Source of the DNA: Takakia lepidozioides
Taxonomy: Eukaryota > Streptophyta > Takakiopsida > Takakiales > Takakiaceae
Length of the DNA stretch: 64,000 nucleotides
Reading direction: 5' to 3'
NCBI GenBank assembly: GCA_030704615.1
Contig: CM060731.1
Span: 84,982,756-85,046,755, forward strand
Below the pieces are notes generated by a model. That model was not told where the DNA came from and ran no database searches. It saw nothing but the letters and a program-made list of their open reading frames with translations. Shown here in pieces: positions 22,985 to 34,158 of the stretch (positions are counted from its first letter, which is position 1; every line of letters starts with the position of its first letter). Position numbers and translations under genes: made by a program.

Positions 22985-23470
22985 CCAAACAATCTGAGCC
23001 TGGTGGTTATCATCGGGGGCTGCATTGGGAGACAACATGAGAGCAGTGGATGACTGGTTTGCACTTTGGCACTTCCGGTACAGACAATGGGAGCATGCAT
23101 GGCAACTGATATAATCTTAGGATGCTTATGTCTTCAGTTTTCTCTTCATGTTGATATCCTTGCATCATTGTTGTTGTTGGGTCCGTTTCGCGTTGTGATG
23201 AAAGGCTATATTTGCTTCTTGTAGCACATGTCCCTTGAGGAGATGGCGGATATGCCATCTTGCAAAGACGGTGCACAATGCATGGTTGCAGCAATCTAGA
23301 AAACTTGGGCGAGATTTGTATGTTGCGACAGCTGATGACCTCACACGAGCTCTTCAGCAATAGACAAGATACCGACAGTTCTTACAAGGTGGGGCTGGTG
23401 GGAAGGGTCCTGATAGGAGCGAGTTGATCATGTTGCAAAGCTGCCACTAGATCGGGGGATCCGAGCAAAA
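22985..23470 (+). pseudogene. SWIM transposase fragment, copy D, middle/C-terminal part (+)
   Basis: Broken frames give DDWFALWHFRYRQWEH, then after an intron-like gap MSLEEMADMPSCK, LGRDLYVATADDLTRALQQ and YRQFLQGGAGGKGPD. These match the region around the intron of transposase C (DWLVFWHFRYRQWG, EDLADMPSC, GRDLYVATADDVVHAL). Several stops and shifts are present. The N-terminal half of the same gene lies just to the right but on the other strand. Confidence 0.7.
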
Positions 23471-23588
23471 TAGCAAAGGCAGTAGACACGTGTGTCATTG
23501 TTTGCATTCTTGTACTGAACTTGCATAGCTTTCGATGTTCGCGCTGAAACTCAGGCTTTATGTCTGCCCTTGTGTGTTTTTCGAGAGA

Positions 23589-24590
23589 CTATGTCAAATG
23601 GAAAATACACGTACGTTCTGTTTTAGGCATTGGGATTTTTGGATCCCCTGAGCCAAAAACACGACGAACAACATTAAAATTCGCTTGAGCACTGTCCACC
23701 ATGAAACCTGCAAAGTTTGGAGAGGGAACACCATGAGATCTCATAACATGAATCAAAGAATTCCACATTAGCACCAGCAAATCTGCATCCTCAGATTGCA
23801 TGTCACGAACTGCAATAGTTATGACTTGTTGGTACACATGGTCGTACACATGGCAAACCATTGTTGTCCAATCCTTCACACATTTGCAGTGGTCAAACAT
23901 CAGCCAACACTTCTCCAGATCATCACTCGTTTGCATCCGTTTCACAAGGCTGACCCGCTGCCCTCCCCAACAGTTGAAAATTTGAAAAGATAAACCTTGT
24001 TTGATCATTGACCAGGAAACACACTGTCATACCTACTTCTACGTTTCAGTTCCAAAATGTTGTCCATATAGCCTCTGTTTGCAGAACCCATTCTCAAAGC
24101 ATTGACTTGGTTCCGAATGTTTGGGGAACTCAAAGTAAAAAAAATGATCCATAACAACGTCCAGTGCTGGTCCCTGCAGTTTTCTGCCCACGGAATCACC
24201 AACAACAAAAATATGGCTCTCCGAAAAGATCTTGTTGGCTTCAAGTGCAATTGCAGATGTCGTGGCAGTGGGATTGCTCTCATCCTCCTATTTTATCAAC
24301 TTGGAAACTGTCTCAACATTGTCTCTGTGATCACCCTTAGAGACAGGATGGTTATGAAACCCAAATTGAATAAAGGCTTTTGTCATTGTTTTGCAACGAT
24401 GGGTGACATAGTACATCCTAGTGTTACACATTGCGACACAAGATGGAGCAATTTTACAAAACTTGCACACGAAAGTGTTGTTGGAATGAGGAGATTTCCC
24501 AAGCTTGAAATGATTGTCAGAGACACCTTCCCACTCACTCTGGTTTCACTAGAAGGATTCCTGTCTTTTCCGCCTTGACTCGTACTGTCC
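23589..24590 (-). pseudogene. SWIM transposase fragment, copy D, N-terminal/catalytic part (-)
   Basis: Minus-strand pieces from 24590 to 23589 give FVCKFCKIAPSCVAMC, HNHPVSKGDHRDNVETVSKL, SPNIRNQVNALRMG, then LMFDHCK, GFMVDSAQANFNVVRRVFG and ERTCIFHLT. These are the Cys/His region and DDE core of the family, in the right order, with two or more frame breaks. The following part of the protein is on the + strand at 22985-23470, so the copy was split by an inversion. Confidence 0.8.
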
Positions 24591-24599
24591 GAAACCACT

Positions 24600-25469
24600 C
24601 ATTACTTGATTGGTAAGTAAAGTTGAGTCACAAAAGATAATTTGATGTAGAAGATCATGTGCAAATGTTGTATAAACAACTATGAGTTTGACGTTGAATT
24701 ATTTACTATTTATCTCAAATATTGAAAGAAAATAAACATTACGAGTGGTTTTAACTACTTCACATATGGCTATAGAATTTGAATTTGAAATGTGCTTTGG
24801 ATGTGGCAACATAAGCATCATACGATGTAATACGTGATGGATTATCGTTAGATTACAATAGATCTAACGGAATGAGTTCATGCTGTTTGCATCCAAATTT
24901 GTCCAAGTCCTAGACGAGACACGTACATCAGGGTGCGAAACAGAGACATTGATTGTTTCCCTGCATGTATAGAGGAGCCTGATCTATTGCCATCGTGTTA
25001 TTGCATCAGGTTTGCAAGTAGATCAAACCATATTTTTTTTATCTCTCTCACTCACGACAGGGGATGTGCCTATGGTAGATTTGCTTTGGTGACCAATGAG
25101 CACTTAGCGAGGGATGCAGGGATGAAGCCTAACCATATCACATTTGTCTTAATTATGATGTCACTTCACCCCAAATCTATTTTTACCGATCGCATATCTT
25201 TAATCAACCCCGTACTTGTGGGTGAAAAGCTGGCCTCTACTTTTTGCTTGCAAGTTGGATGTGTTGACACGAACATAATTATGAGAAGCAAGTCAACGGT
25301 TAGCTAATACGGAAAGACCTAGGGCTGATTTCTCTTTGTTTGTACCTATCTGCATATTATACAGCGTAGTAGCCAGCCACACAAGTACCAGTGCATTGCA
25401 CACTCGTGTAATGCACACCTGCGATATTTCTTTATCTGTCCCTCCAAGATCTTTTCTCACATGAAGCTA
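24600..25469. other. AT-rich region with no recognised feature
   Basis: Only short ORFs without family likeness are seen. No repeat or RNA gene was recognised. Confidence 0.5.
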
Positions 25470-26177
25470 CTACCGTAGTGGGAAGGCTGATCCGGCACTA
25501 AATAATTAGAAATGAATCTGCCTAATAATTAAGTGAAAATTTAGAAAAAACTGCCGAAATTCCAGAAACTTTATAAAAAAAGCCTAAAATCTCAAACAAA
25601 CTCCAAATATCAAATCTCCAAATGCATGTTTCAAGGCATAAAGCTCTAGGAAAATATTTTCCTTAGCTCTGAGAAATCCTCGAATAATTAGCTGAACAAT
25701 CACTGCATTTGATGATTGACCAGATGCTCTCATGGCTCTTAACAACCCACATAATTTGTTTTTTTTTGGTTTGTTTGTTTTTTTTTGAAAAAAAGGAAAC
25801 ACGTGGGAGCGACAGCTCACAAGTGAGAGGAGAAAATAACCTCTTTCATTTATGTGCCATGGAGGCGAATGAGTGGGACACCGCCCAAGAACCATACCAC
25901 ACCCGTCAGTAGCAAGATTTGACCCCAGAATCATCTGGGTGGCACTTAGTGCACTTAACCATCTGAGCTACTGACTGTTGGTACATAATTCTTTTACCAC
26001 ATCTGGTACAGTAGATAGAGCAAGTTCATGCAGGGAGTCACTGCCGAATTACTTAAAATCTCCTCATGGCATTGCCGTAAAATCTAGAAATTTCCTTAAG
26101 TTGTGCCGGAGTGTTTTGTTGTAAAATAAAATAAAATTCGGCACTTCACTGCCGGATCAGCCTTCCCACTATGGTAG
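25470..26177. mobile_element. Non-autonomous DNA transposon (MITE-like) with 28-bp terminal inverted repeats
   Basis: The left end (25470-25497, CTACCGTAGTGGGAAGGCTG...) is the reverse complement of the right end (26150-26177) with one mismatch. Span is about 708 bp with no transposase ORF. A tRNA-like SINE lies inside. Flanking target duplication was not clear by eye, so the superfamily is unknown. Confidence 0.75.
25745..25976 (-). mobile_element. tRNA-derived SINE nested in the MITE-like element
   Basis: Read on the minus strand from 25976: AGTCAGTAGCTCAGATGG (A-box like), then GGGGTCAAATCTTG (B-box like). Closing complementarity (GTCAGTAG with CTACTGAC) follows, then an unrelated body and an A-rich tail with CAAACAAACC at about 25745-25800. 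This is the structure of a tRNA-type SINE. A functional tRNA is unlikely because the stem sizes are irregular. Confidence 0.65.
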
Positions 26178-26237
26178 CGGGGAGAAAGCATAAAGGAAAG
26201 ATGAAAAGATAAGGAAATCATCCCATTTCTTTACGCA

Positions 26238-26348
26238 GGGTAACGCCCCTGTGTGGGGCATTCCGGGATTTCGGGCCTTCCCCTTGGGCTACCGCCCTCG
26301 GCGTCAGGCCCTTAAATCTGGGAATGCCCTCCACTCAGGGCATTACCC
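26238..26348. repeat. Foldback element, about 110 bp
   Basis: GGGTAACGCCCCTGTG..GGGCATTCC at the left pairs imperfectly with GGGAATGCCC..CAGGGCATTACCC at the right, about 48 bases per arm. It may be a tiny MITE. The region 26349-27085 is GC-rich in part and shows no supported gene. Confidence 0.65.
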
Positions 26349-27085
26349 TATACATACATACCTACATACAAGCATGTCAGGATGGTCCGAAAAGAAAACT
26401 GTTGGGATGTGTGGGTTGAGCCTATGGGGGCATCTACCATCGGCACGTGCCGTGAGCTGGACGAGCTTATCCAATGAGCGATTATGCCGCTGACATGGCA
26501 TAGGGCCACCGGACTTTTGAACAGGCTGTGTGGGTCTAACTTAAGTTAGAGCGAATCGGGAGCTGGTAAGCCCACCCCTTATGCTATTGGATCAGTAAGC
26601 TCGCCCTCCGGGTCTGCCCACCGTAATAGCAGGTGCGACGCCTACCATAATTTGTCTGTCCGGCCTGCGGAAGTCGTTATTAGTTATTATGTCTGCCCGA
26701 AGGCCGGGCCGGGGTGGATGGGGAGGTGGGAGAGTGTGTGAGGATGCGAGGAGGCAGATGGGTGGTGGAGGGGTGTGGTGTGAAGGGGCGGGCAGGAAGG
26801 CGATGGAGGGTGCCAAGATGTTTGCAGGGCGCTGCCCCGGTGAGAGTGTGAGAGGAGGGGCTGGCAAAGCCGAGGTCGGGGATGAGCAGCGGTGGATAAC
26901 TCGTGAAGGATGGGATTGGGCGGGGGCGTGGGGCAGAGAGGCTCCGAATCCCGGGAAGGGGCCTCAAAAGCGCGACTCCCCAATTCGCGGTGACCCGCTT
27001 TATAACCGTCGTCTTGTTCCTATGAGTTCTCATCACCGCTTCTCTGGCTTCTCCGGCTTCTCCAATTTCTTTCGAGTTGTATATC

Positions 27086-28306
27086 TTGGATGTTGGAAGT
27101 CAATTCTAACATTCATCAAGTCATATAATGAATCTTGAAGGGACACAACTGTTAGACAAAGAGTTGTGATCTGTGTGAGTTAGACCTATTGGCTATATCA
27201 ATAGTCACAACTGTTCATATGTCTTAAAGTGAGCACATGCTCACTATTGTAACATCTTCTTCATTATCAATTACAAGTCACTCTCTCTCTCTCCATACAT
27301 TTTACATGGTATCAGAGCTAGTGCTCAACCGATCCATAGAGATCTAATGAGAGTCGACTTAAGATTGTCATGCTAGTATTGTAATACTAGTAGATATGAT
27401 AGTCAAACAACTATCAAAGAAGAGCTATCTTCATGATCTAAAACATATTAATATTGATATGTTCATATTAGTATGTTAATGTTGATCTTTGCATCAATAT
27501 AGTTACCATAAGCACCTAAGTATGGTGAACAAATTATTCCTAGGCAAAGAAGCCAACGATGGAATATTCATGGTGAAAAAAATTGCAGAGAAGTCATGGA
27601 GACAATTGAGTCTAATGTGGCCATTTCAAACATTTTAAAATGTTATTCAAGCATGTAACAATTTAGATTGTTAATGATGCTTGGAGTTCCAACAAACTTG
27701 TTTAAGAACCTTCATAGAGTTATGTCATGCGGCATTAACTTAAAGAAGAGATCTAAGGTGTCATCCCAAAAGCATCACTATTGGTGCATTATTTGAACTT
27801 CAAATGAGCAATTTCTCCAACGAGAACTTCTATTGGAAAATTAAGCTATCTCTGACTAATTGATAGCAAGCCGGTCACAATTACGACTTCCACTTTGATG
27901 TGAACGAAGTCTCAGTTCGACCACGGGAAAAGGAGCACATGTGAGAGGACGTTGGCCAACGCCGACAACTCTATAGATCTTATTTAATCAAAGATTAAAA
28001 TTATATGAATATGCTTTAATAGCATTGTTGGACAAAAACAGGACCTTCAGAATTTAGACTCTTGAATGTTTTCATTGAGGGAGGGTGTTGGAAGTCAATT
28101 CTAACATTCATCAAGTCATATGATGAATCTTGAAGGGACACAACTATCAGACAAACAGTTGTGATCTGTGTGAGTTAGACCTATTGGCTGTATCAATAGT
28201 CACAAGTGTTCATATGTCTTAAAGTGAGCACACGCGCACTATTGTAACATCTTCTTCATTATCAATTACAAGTCACTCTCTCTCTCTCCATAAATTTTAC
28301 ATTGGA
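27086..28306 (+). mobile_element. TRIM-type LTR element with intact target duplication
   Basis: Two LTRs of 216 bp (27091-27306 and 28086-28301) start TGTTGGAAGTC and end TTTTACA, with few differences. A primer-binding site TGGTATCAGAGC, complementary to initiator methionine tRNA, follows the 5' LTR directly at 27307. A purine tract (TTGAGGGAGGG) precedes the 3' LTR. The 5-bp duplication TTGGA flanks both sides (27086-27090, 28302-28306). The internal 780 bp has no coding capacity, so it needs enzymes from another element. It sits about 700 bp upstream of the raffinose-synthase start. Confidence 0.92.
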
Positions 28307-28689
28307 GACTAGCTTTCAGCATTCATTTGGGTTGGGTTTGTAACAAGATCGCAACCTTATGCTTTCTTCGTAGGTGTCTTCTTACAGGGCTTTCATCACC
28401 GCTTCTCTATTCGTTCAGTTGGAAATCTTGGGGTGGGTTTTGTAGTATATCTTTGTCTGAAGCTCTCATCACCACTTTAGCGTTGTAAGTAGCGGAGTTT
28501 GAAGCTCTTTCACCATTCGGGTTGGATATAGGTAGTATGAAAGGCAATCTCGCAATCAGAATTTTACAATCGCATTGCTGGTCTTCCACTCTACACTTTG
28601 ACCCTGATTTCGGTGGGTGTTGTCCTGTCAATTACAGGTCTAGACAAGCAGGAGTAATTTGTAGACCCGCATCACCACCCTCCGGGCTT

Positions 28690-29012
28690 TGACGGGTGGG
28701 TGGGAGAGTTGCTTCTTCATCTTGTCTGATGTGCAGGGAAATCTGGAGTTGACGAAGGAGTTGAGTCTGTCACGATGGCCAGCTACCAATTGGACGCAGC
28801 CTCGGTGTGGAGCTAGTGTAAGAGCAGCAGCACGTAGTGCTCTTGTCCTTTCGAGGGCTCTACTTACAAGACGCGCTCTACTTTCTTCAGTGGCATCAGG
28901 TTCATTGTGGGGTGCGGGTCTGCGCGCTTCTGGGAGGCGGCAACTCTACAGTGCTGTGCTCTGCAGCGGTCTGTTAGCTGAGAGAGTGCGTGAGAGAAAG
29001 GACACGAACAAG
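28690..29012 (+). other. Open in-frame leader upstream of the raffinose-synthase ATG
   Basis: The frame is open for about 108 codons before the ATG with no other ATG in it. The last 60 codons are rich in Ala, Ser, Arg and Leu, like a plastid transit sequence. It may be a 5' UTR by chance. An out-of-frame ATG near 28774 gives a 13-codon upstream ORF. Confidence 0.3.
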
Positions 29013-32000
29013 ATGACGGTGACGCCGGAGATTTCGATCGCAGATGGGCAGCTAATGGTGCATGGGGAGCCAGTTCTGAACGGGGGTGTCAGCTGATATC
29101 GTGTTCACCCGCAACGCTAGCCTCCATTCTGGCTTCCTGGGAACCATCTTCTCTGAAAGCAAGAGCCGGCATGTTTTTCCTCTCGGCGTACTCAAGTATG
29201 ATCCTTGCCCTGTCGTCGGCATAGAACTTCACCAAATAGCTGCTTACATTACTACCATGTTCTGCAACAGAGAGATCGCTGGCTAAACAAAAGAGCAAAC
29301 GACTTCTCTGCCAGACATCCTTCTGTACATTTAGACACAACCGGCTATGGAGGGGCTCCCTGTTTTAGTTATTTGCCTCTGAGAGAAACCTGGAAGATTT
29401 GCATCAGCATGCTTGAAGTAAATCACCATGTATCATCATATTCAACAACAATGGAGGAACAGCACATCATTTTCCCTGGAACACATGGTTTCTGCCCATA
29501 AACTTGACATATGAGTCTGGGATATCAATCTGAACTGAGAGCTGTAGGTAGCTGACTTAATTTGCCTGGGCTGGTAGCAGGGGGCTGCGTTTTCTCTCTT
29601 GCTTTCGCTTCAAACTGTGGTGGATGACTCAACGAATGGGCACATCTGGGCGCGAAATACAATTTGAAACGCAATTCATGCTGGTGGAAGGACTTTCTGA
29701 TTTCTATATTGTCTTCTTACCACTGCTGGATGGGAGCTTTCGGGCTTCTTTACAAGGGAACGAGAAGGATGAGTTGGAAGTGTGTTTAGAAAGTGGTATG
29801 TTGTGCCTCTTGTCCTTCGATTCACATAGAAATGGATCTTTCTGCGTTGCAAGGTGAATTGACCCCAGTGACCCCAGTTTCGGTGAAAATCTATGCTCTT
29901 ACCTGGATCGTTATGGGGGTAGTTGGAAACATACTGAATTTGTGGGATGAACGACGGGCAGGGGATCCAGCAGTGCAGACGACCTATGGCCTGCATTCGG
30001 TGTATGTTAATGTGGCCACTGACCCATTCCAAGTCATCACAGATGCTGTGAGGTGCGTGTGCTCTTTTTATGCTTCAGAGATCTGATGTTAGAGTGATGC
30101 TGCTAGACTGAACTAACTACTTATTCAGGGATCACAAGCTGGGAATGCTGCAGACGAAACATTAGTCTGATTTCATATTGGATGTTTCCAGGGAAGTTGA
30201 GGCACATTTGGGCACATTCAAGCATCGTGAAAACAAGAAGGTGGGATACAGATCATATTCCTGATCCACAATACGTGGTCTGCGACAAATTGTTGCTACT
30301 TTGATATGTTGATATGCTTGCTTGCACCTACTTGGAGGGAGAACAGAGAGCAGGGTTAACAGACTGGTTGAAAGTGGGATAGGAAATTATTGGTGGAGGC
30401 AGATACCAGGCATTCTGGACTACTTTGGGTGGTGCACTTGGGATGCCTTCTACACCGACGTCACTGCGGAAGGTGTCAAAGAGGGTTTGATCAGGTAATC
30501 TGTCTAAAGGCCTGTCCTCGTCTGTGACTTGGTAAGAGGGCCAAGTATCTGTAAATATGCATGTTTGAATTGCACCGTTGTACCTGGCAGAGATGAGCCA
30601 GGGGCTGTAGTTGTTGCAGAAAGGTCCATCAGGGGTCCAAGGCTTAGCCAGCAGCTATTTCTCATATTTGTCTCTATCCCCTTCATAAGTTCGGGGGTCC
30701 AACATGAGGATCTAAGGGGGAAGGAAAATCTGTGGTTACTTAGCAAGAGCTGGGGTTGCAGGTTGGCACAGGGTGGCACACCTGCGCGCTTCCTGATACT
30801 TGATGATGGCTGGCAATCTGTGGCTGCGGATGAATCAATGACTGACATTGCCAGTGCTACTGTTACTGCAGGCACACAGTAAGCCACTGCTATCTTGGTC
30901 ATCTGTTGTCTGCTCTTTCCAGCATTTGAACGCAAAGCTTTTGGAGCTTTTATCTGACATCAATTGTGTGTAGATATGCGAGCAGGTTGACCCATTTTAA
31001 GGAGAATCATAAGTTTCAAAAGAACGGGAAACCTGGTTACTGGCCAGAAGATCCCAGTTTGGGTCTCCAGCATATTATCAGTGATGCTAAAGTCAATCAC
31101 AATCTGAAGTAAGCCATCTATCGTGTGCATATGAACAACAACTGGTAAACAGGTGTAGGAGGATTTAGGCTGGTGTTTCTCAGGTTCATTGGGAGTAGGG
31201 TTTAAGGAACTCAAACTTCGAGTTTATAGTGGAAAATGAAGGTGGATGGCATGTAATTGATTGCAGGTATGTCTATGTGTGGCATGCATTAACTGGGTAC
31301 TGGGGAGGAGTACACCCAGGGGCAACAGGCACTAAGCACTTTGAAGCAGGTGTGGTGTACCCTGTGCACTCAAGGGGGGTTCTCCAGAATCAGCCTGATA
31401 TGTCATACGACAGCCTGACCATCAATGGACTGGGGTTGGTGAGCCCCACAAAGGTGTTTGAATTTTACAATGAGATGCACAGCTACCTTGCAGCTGCTGG
31501 CGTAGATGGCGTGAAGGTCGATGTGCAGAACATCATTGAGACCCTGGGTGCTGGATTTGGTGGTCGTGTCCTCTTGACTCAGCAGTATCATAAGGCCCTG
31601 GAGGCATCCATTGCTCGCAACTTCCCGGACAATGGCTGCATCAGCTGTATGAGTCATAGCACTGATTCATTATACAGGTGAGCTTTGCTGGGAACTGTGT
31701 TGGCCTTATTGGATGTGAGCTGCTTACAGTTGGATGGAAGTTAATTGAATCTGCTAAAGGCTGAGATGCATCAAAATGAGAAATGAACTGATTGAGTGGA
31801 AGGGCTGATGTGATGTGTGGAGTGGTGTGGTGTGGCAGTTCCAATCAAACAGCTGTGGTGCGAGCATCAGATGACTTTTGGCCAATGGATCCTGGATCTC
31901 ACACCATTCACATTGCTTCTGTGGTGTACAACAGTCTGTTCCTGGGGCAATTCATGCAGCCAGACTGGGACATGTTCCATGTGCGCCTCTTCCCTAGGTT

Positions 32001-33392
32001 CTTTGCTTTGTTGATTGCAGAGGTCACGCAGAACATAGACAGCAGGATGCATGCTACCTGGCAAGGAGTTTCTTACGCCTGGGGCTGGTTGGTTTTGTAG
32101 AGTCTGCACCCAGCAGCAGAGTATCATGCAGCAGCGCGGGCTTTGGGAGGGTGTGCTATCTATGTGAGGTATGGTGTCTCTTTCACATTGCTCCACTTTG
32201 TGACATTTGTCCTTGGACTATTGTGGCTTTCTCTGGGTGTGTTTTCCTGTCCATCTTCTCCCTTTATGCTCAACAAAGTGGGCACTCTGTACTGTAAATG
32301 GCAAGAGATACAATAGAAAGGGAGGGAGATTAGATGAACGGAAGTCAGCTGACAGGGAAGGGATGGGTGAGTGCAGTGATAAACCAGGACATCATGACTT
32401 CGAGCTATTGAAGAAGTTGGTGTTGCCAGATGGGTCTGTGCTTCGAGCACAGCTTCCAGGCCTTCCTACTCGTGATTGTCTCTTTTCTGATCCAACCCGT
32501 GATGGCCGCAGGTGAAAAGACATTCCATCATCTGTTGTTGCATGTGTGGCAGGTTTGAGTTTCACTGATGGAAGTGGGTGTGCAGTTTGCTGAAGATATG
32601 GAACCTGAACAAGTATGGGGGAATGGTGGGCGCCTTCAACTGTCAAGGGGCAGGTTGGTGTGCTGTCGGGAAGAAGAATTCGGTGCATAATCCAACAGCA
32701 GCTGCCATAACGGGTAGTGTGTGTGCCAACGACATTCACCTTCTGGGTGATGTGGCACCAAGGGACTGGGATGGGGATTCTCTCTTGTACAGCCATCGAG
32801 GAGGTGAGTGTTGTTCGTCAAATTGTGCCCCAAACTTTGACTATTTGTTTGACAGTATCCAGTTGGGTAGGTGATGGATCTAATGATGTCTTGGGTACGT
32901 CGTGGCATGCAGCTGAGCTGGTGCATATACCCAGAGGCGTGGTACTGCCTGTCACATTGTCAAATCTGGAGTATGAAGTCTTCACGGTGGTTCCTGTGAA
33001 GGTGGGTGCTACTTCTATCGTATCCTCCTGTACCTGATCATGTGACTGACTGGAGGCAAGTTGCTAATGTTTGGGTGGTTGTGCAGAAGTTGGGTCCGGG
33101 ATTGACTTTCGCACCGGTAGGGTTGATCAACATGTTCAATGCTGGAGGCGCACTGAAGAATTTGCAGTATTATGTGAATGCAATTGGCACAGATGTGGAT
33201 ATTACTGTCTCCATGAGTGTGCATGGATGTGGGAAGTTTGGAGCATTTGCATCATGTAGCCCCCAATCATGCTCGGTTGATTCTGAGTATATCGACTTTG
33301 GCTACGAGAAAGACACTGGACTGGTGACAATCTCACTTCCAGTGCCACAAGAAGGCCATTTGTTGGTTTTGAGATTGCAGTTTCAAATCTGA
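29013..33392 (+). CDS. Raffinose synthase / SIP1-type (alkaline alpha-galactosidase) family, GH36-like
   Basis: Transfers or removes galactose in raffinose-family sugars, using galactinol or alpha-galactosides. Fourteen exons: 29013-29195, 29581-29795, 29962-30052, 30192-30240, 30403-30494, 30762-30878, 30974-31108, 31267-31677, 31839-31980, 32101-32168, 32377-32511, 32586-32803, 32913-33001, 33087-33392. With one surplus base removed they sum to 749 codons plus stop, the family size. Motifs in order: start [62 protein letters not shown] (nucleophile Asp), [20 protein letters not shown] (acid/base Asp), [17 protein letters not shown]. One frame break lies in a G5 run at 29082-29086. Length favours SIP1-like proteins over stachyose synthase; substrate cannot be told. 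Confidence 0.93.
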
Positions 33393-34158
33393 CATCTATG
33401 TACACAATTGCTACTTCAAGTTTCCATCTGTGCTTCCATATAGTAGGTGGGGATCTCAGGAAAATGTCTGAGATGGTCTGGAAGGAAGCGATTATACAAT
33501 AAGTGGCTTTGCACAGAGCCAAGGTCAGAGGGAATGTAATTATTACATAGGAAAAACTTGCACCTTATGATTGTTTAGTGGCCGCTGAAAGACCACATTA
33601 CATTTTATCTTATTAAAAATGTTGTGACAGACCTTATCCTTGCATCTCTGAGTTTAATGGTGGGACTTAACATTTGGGTAAAAGCTGGTGCTGGAATGCT
33701 TCTTTTCCATGTCTTGCCTGGTTGTGGGTTGTGGGACTAGCATTACACATGACATATCTTTAATTGCGTGCTTCATAGTCCCTATCCAAATGCTCTCGTG
33801 ACAGGACCTTAAGTGAGTTATAAGAGAATTCTGCTGATCTTTTCTTTTTTGCAAAATAAGTTGCAAATGTTGCAAAACTAGCAGTATGCAGAAGTACAAA
33901 TTTATCGCCCACCAAAGCTGCTAAAAGAGATTTTCAAAATTTACATTTCAAATGTGCAAATACAACAAATGTTCTCAGCTCTCAACATCAAAGGTGTACT
34001 CAACAGAGGTCTATCAGGTGAGTCTTATATGTGTTCAAGACAGTGACATGCTACTGTACAAAACTCACAGAAGAACCTTTTTCCCTGCAATAGTAGATCG
34101 TCCGACTCCTGGCACCTTTCTATCCAGATCAGTCTCTACCAATGTGGTGTGATAATTG
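33393..34158. other. Intergenic region, no recognised feature
   Basis: Contains the 3' ends of two convergent genes (raffinose-synthase family on + and cyclic phosphodiesterase on -). No repeat was recognised. Confidence 0.5.

Noticed and set aside
25905-25976. Functional tRNA gene
   Set aside because: A- and B-box-like words exist but the arms do not form normal lengths and an A-rich tail follows at the end of a longer body; a SINE fits better.
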